64,000 bases of DNA from Papiliotrema nemorosa. Lineage: Eukaryota > Basidiomycota > Tremellomycetes > Tremellales > Rhynchogastremaceae. Below the pieces are notes generated by a model, which saw only the letters and a list, made by a program, of their open reading frames with translations, was not told where the DNA came from and made no database searches. This document shows positions 63,101 to 64,000 of this stretch, one piece after another. The position numbers and the translations under genes are program-made. The stretch spans positions 248,001 through 312,000 of the forward strand of contig JASKOT010000002.1 in NCBI GenBank assembly GCA_032158125.1. The letters run 5' to 3'. The first letter of the stretch is position 1, and every line of letters begins with the position of its first letter.

Positions 63101-64000
63101 CCCAGCTTCGCCACCATTGGAGCCGCCATCGGAGGAAGTCGCTACTCAAGGGTCGGAATGTCAGCTTGGCGAAGAGGACGAGTCTCCCGAAGCCGAAGCT
63201 GCTAGAAGACGAGCCACTTTGGCAAGGTTAAAAGCGGGAGGATCGCTCGGTTTCGGCATATTCAATCATGGTCCGGCCTCGACAGTCGATGAACCCGATC
63301 AGAGGGGATTGGAGCAGGCAGCCAGCGAAGAGGACCGGACCGAATCTGGTGGACCCCTGGCTTCTGCCACAGAGCTGCCTCGCCCACCGCGAGATGAGTC
63401 GGACGGCGAGGACGCGGCTCCTCCGCCACCTCCAGGACGACCTCCTGTTCCAGGTCCCCGGCCATCTTTACCTCCGCCACCTCCCGAGTTTGCCGAAGTG
63501 GGAGAGGAAGCTGATGCGCCTCCACCCCTGCCCACTTCTCGACCACCTCGAACATCCCATGAAGTACCGCCGTCACCATCTAGGTCTTTGTCTGGCAAAC
63601 GACCCCCGGTTCCCACGGCCGATAGACGTCTGTCCGGTCAATACCCCACATCGCCGACTCGCGAGCGAAGAATGTCATCTCAGATGCCACCGAACCATGA
63701 CTTGACCGAAGAACCAGCAGTAATGATGCTGGAGCAGGGTATACAGGAAGATGACGATCTGCCTCCGCCTACCTCTCCCGGTCGACCGTCGGGTGGTTAT
63801 GCACCCCCAATCCAGACTCAAATGTCTCCAGCTCCAGGCACTCACCAACGATCGGCTTCGACCGCATCAAGGATATCTCTGAGATCGAGGCTTTCTGTTG
63901 ATTCACCCTCGTCGCGTCGTGGACCTTCTCCGATACAATACTCACCCTCGACGGGTCAGCCACAAGAAAGATTGGAACAACCCCTACCCCCTCCTCCAAC
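60131..64000 (+). CDS. BBC1: SH3 and proline-rich actin-patch protein Bbc1/Mti1, 3' end missing
   Basis: Bbc1 restrains type I myosin and Las17 at endocytic actin patches. Four short exons give an N-terminal SH3 domain: MSFPYLARTTLKYKSPHATD then LSFAKDETIRVTG, EDWLVGETLDG and GGFPRDFIVAI. The rest of the visible protein is disordered and Pro/Glu-rich. It has many PPPPP-R runs and three copies of an Ala/Arg helix motif: RRAAIAARMAKLGARGPMG (about 61,319), RRSGIAARMAKLGGIKFG (about 62,920) and RRRATLARLKAGGSLGFG (about 63,205). An intron at about 62,753-62,799 is supported by frame continuity. The frame stays open to the window edge, so the C-terminus is absent. Confidence 0.85.

Overview
The window is nuclear DNA from a basidiomycete yeast, most likely a tremellomycete related to Cryptococcus. 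Genes are tightly packed on both strands and broken by many short introns (mostly 40-70 bases, CTGAC/CTAAC-type branch points just before the acceptor). The gene set is fungal: alpha-aminoadipate lysine synthesis (LYS12), the fungal tRNA ligase TRL1, a Gpb1-type G-beta and BBC1. No mobile element, viral remnant, CRISPR array, rRNA or convincing tRNA was found. The species call is inference; it rests on protein resemblance and gene architecture, not on a database search.

Layout, left to right. 1-9 kb: 3' part of gamma-COP (SEC21), a PFA-DSP family protein without its catalytic residues, a spliced TIM10, an aldo-keto reductase, then TRL1. 9-16 kb: the large HECT ligase UFD4, divergent from TRL1. 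16-28.5 kb: a glutamine-rich Med25-like protein divergent from VAC14, an unrecognised 230-residue protein, then SDS22 divergent from MYG1. 28.6-38 kb: a CUE+Smr Cue2-like protein divergent from bystin (ENP1), a 67-residue HMG/YABBY-like protein in seven exons, and a MATE transporter. 38-45 kb: G-beta with an unusually long upstream region, LYS12, a HAD phosphatase. 45-51 kb: a J-domain protein divergent from an SMN homologue, TVP23, then NSA2 divergent from the G-patch protein PXR1. 52-64 kb: TEF1 (EF-1 alpha), an unrecognised charged protein, a rhodanese (TUM1), PGS1 (cardiolipin pathway), and the 5' part of BBC1, which runs off the right edge.

These are mostly housekeeping genes without one shared pathway. 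Two loose themes recur. RNA and ribosome biology appears in TRL1, CUE2, ENP1, SMN, NSA2, PXR1 and TEF1; membrane traffic and endosomes appear in SEC21, VAC14, TVP23 and BBC1. Many neighbours are divergent pairs with short shared promoters, and convergent pairs are separated by only 45-220 bases. Four intergenic regions carry a CACGTGA E-box, and the TRL1/UFD4 promoter carries two inverted TTTGTAAT repeats. I see no clearly novel multi-gene system. The best leads are small or spliced genes that are easy to miss (TIM10, the HMG-like gene), the inactive phosphatase homologue, the SMN homologue, two unrecognised proteins and the promoter motifs.
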